A stretch of 6,563 bases of DNA from an uncultured Lachnospiraceae bacterium (GTDB lineage Bacteria > Bacillota > Clostridia > Lachnospirales > Lachnospiraceae), in assembly GCA_910585995.1 (NCBI GenBank), contig CAJUGG010000050.1, positions 1 through 6,563 on the forward strand, given 5' to 3'. The translations under genes and the position numbers were made by a program. Below the pieces are notes generated by a model. It did no database searches and was not told the origin of the DNA. It saw only the letters and a list, made by a program, of their open reading frames with translations. Shown one piece after another: positions 6,489-6,563 of the stretch (position 1 is its first letter; each line of letters opens with the position of its first letter).

Positions 6489-6563
6489 GATTTATTTTTC
6501 ATAAAAATTTCCCTATAATAAATCCAACAAAGAAATATTAATTAAAAAAGAAAATAATTAAAA

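Noticed and set aside
1..6563. CRISPR array, tRNA, rRNA or riboswitch
   Set aside because: No spaced repeat array, cloverleaf, rRNA segment or known leader motif was seen; coding sequence fills nearly all the window.

Overview
The window reads as low-to-moderate GC Firmicutes DNA, most likely a gut clostridium of the Lachnospiraceae type. The reasons are a Tn916/Tn1549-type integrase, the Gram-positive style ribosome binding sites (GAGGA, GGGAAGGG, GGAGGAG), a strong housekeeping-type promoter, and protein sequences that resemble clostridial family members. This assignment rests on recognition of families, not on a database search.

Layout. Positions 1 to about 1300 are the extreme end of an integrative element: a complete tyrosine integrase gene (5-1204, +), then a short AT-rich tail with two sets of direct repeats that look like integrase-binding sites. 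From about 1350 the sequence looks like host chromosome. It starts with a same-strand run of three genes: a low-molecular-weight protein tyrosine phosphatase (1368-1832), an SbcD/YhaO-like metallophosphoesterase nuclease (1889-2968), and a Rad50/SbcC/YhaN-like ATPase (2970-5054). A MATE-family multidrug exporter lies on the opposite strand (5036-6400, -). It converges on the ATPase gene, and the two coding ends overlap by 19 bases.

How the parts work together. The metallophosphoesterase and ATPase are one base apart and almost certainly form a nuclease-ATPase complex of the Mre11-Rad50 type that acts on DNA ends. The ATPase has an unusual arm: where Rad50/SbcC carries a zinc hook there is a two-helix hydrophobic hairpin, so the complex is predicted to be held at the membrane. 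The phosphatase is 56 bases upstream and may share the transcript; no functional link can be shown from sequence. The MATE exporter is a separate unit. It has its own near-consensus promoter, and a perfect 6-6-6 inverted repeat exactly fills the gap between the -35 and -10 boxes, the expected arrangement for a repressor-controlled efflux pump. No regulator gene is visible.

Most of the window belongs to known families. The points most worth checking are the MATE operator, the membrane hairpin of the ATPase with its altered switch residue, and the exact end of the integrative element upstream of the phosphatase gene. No tRNA, rRNA, CRISPR array or convincing riboswitch was seen.
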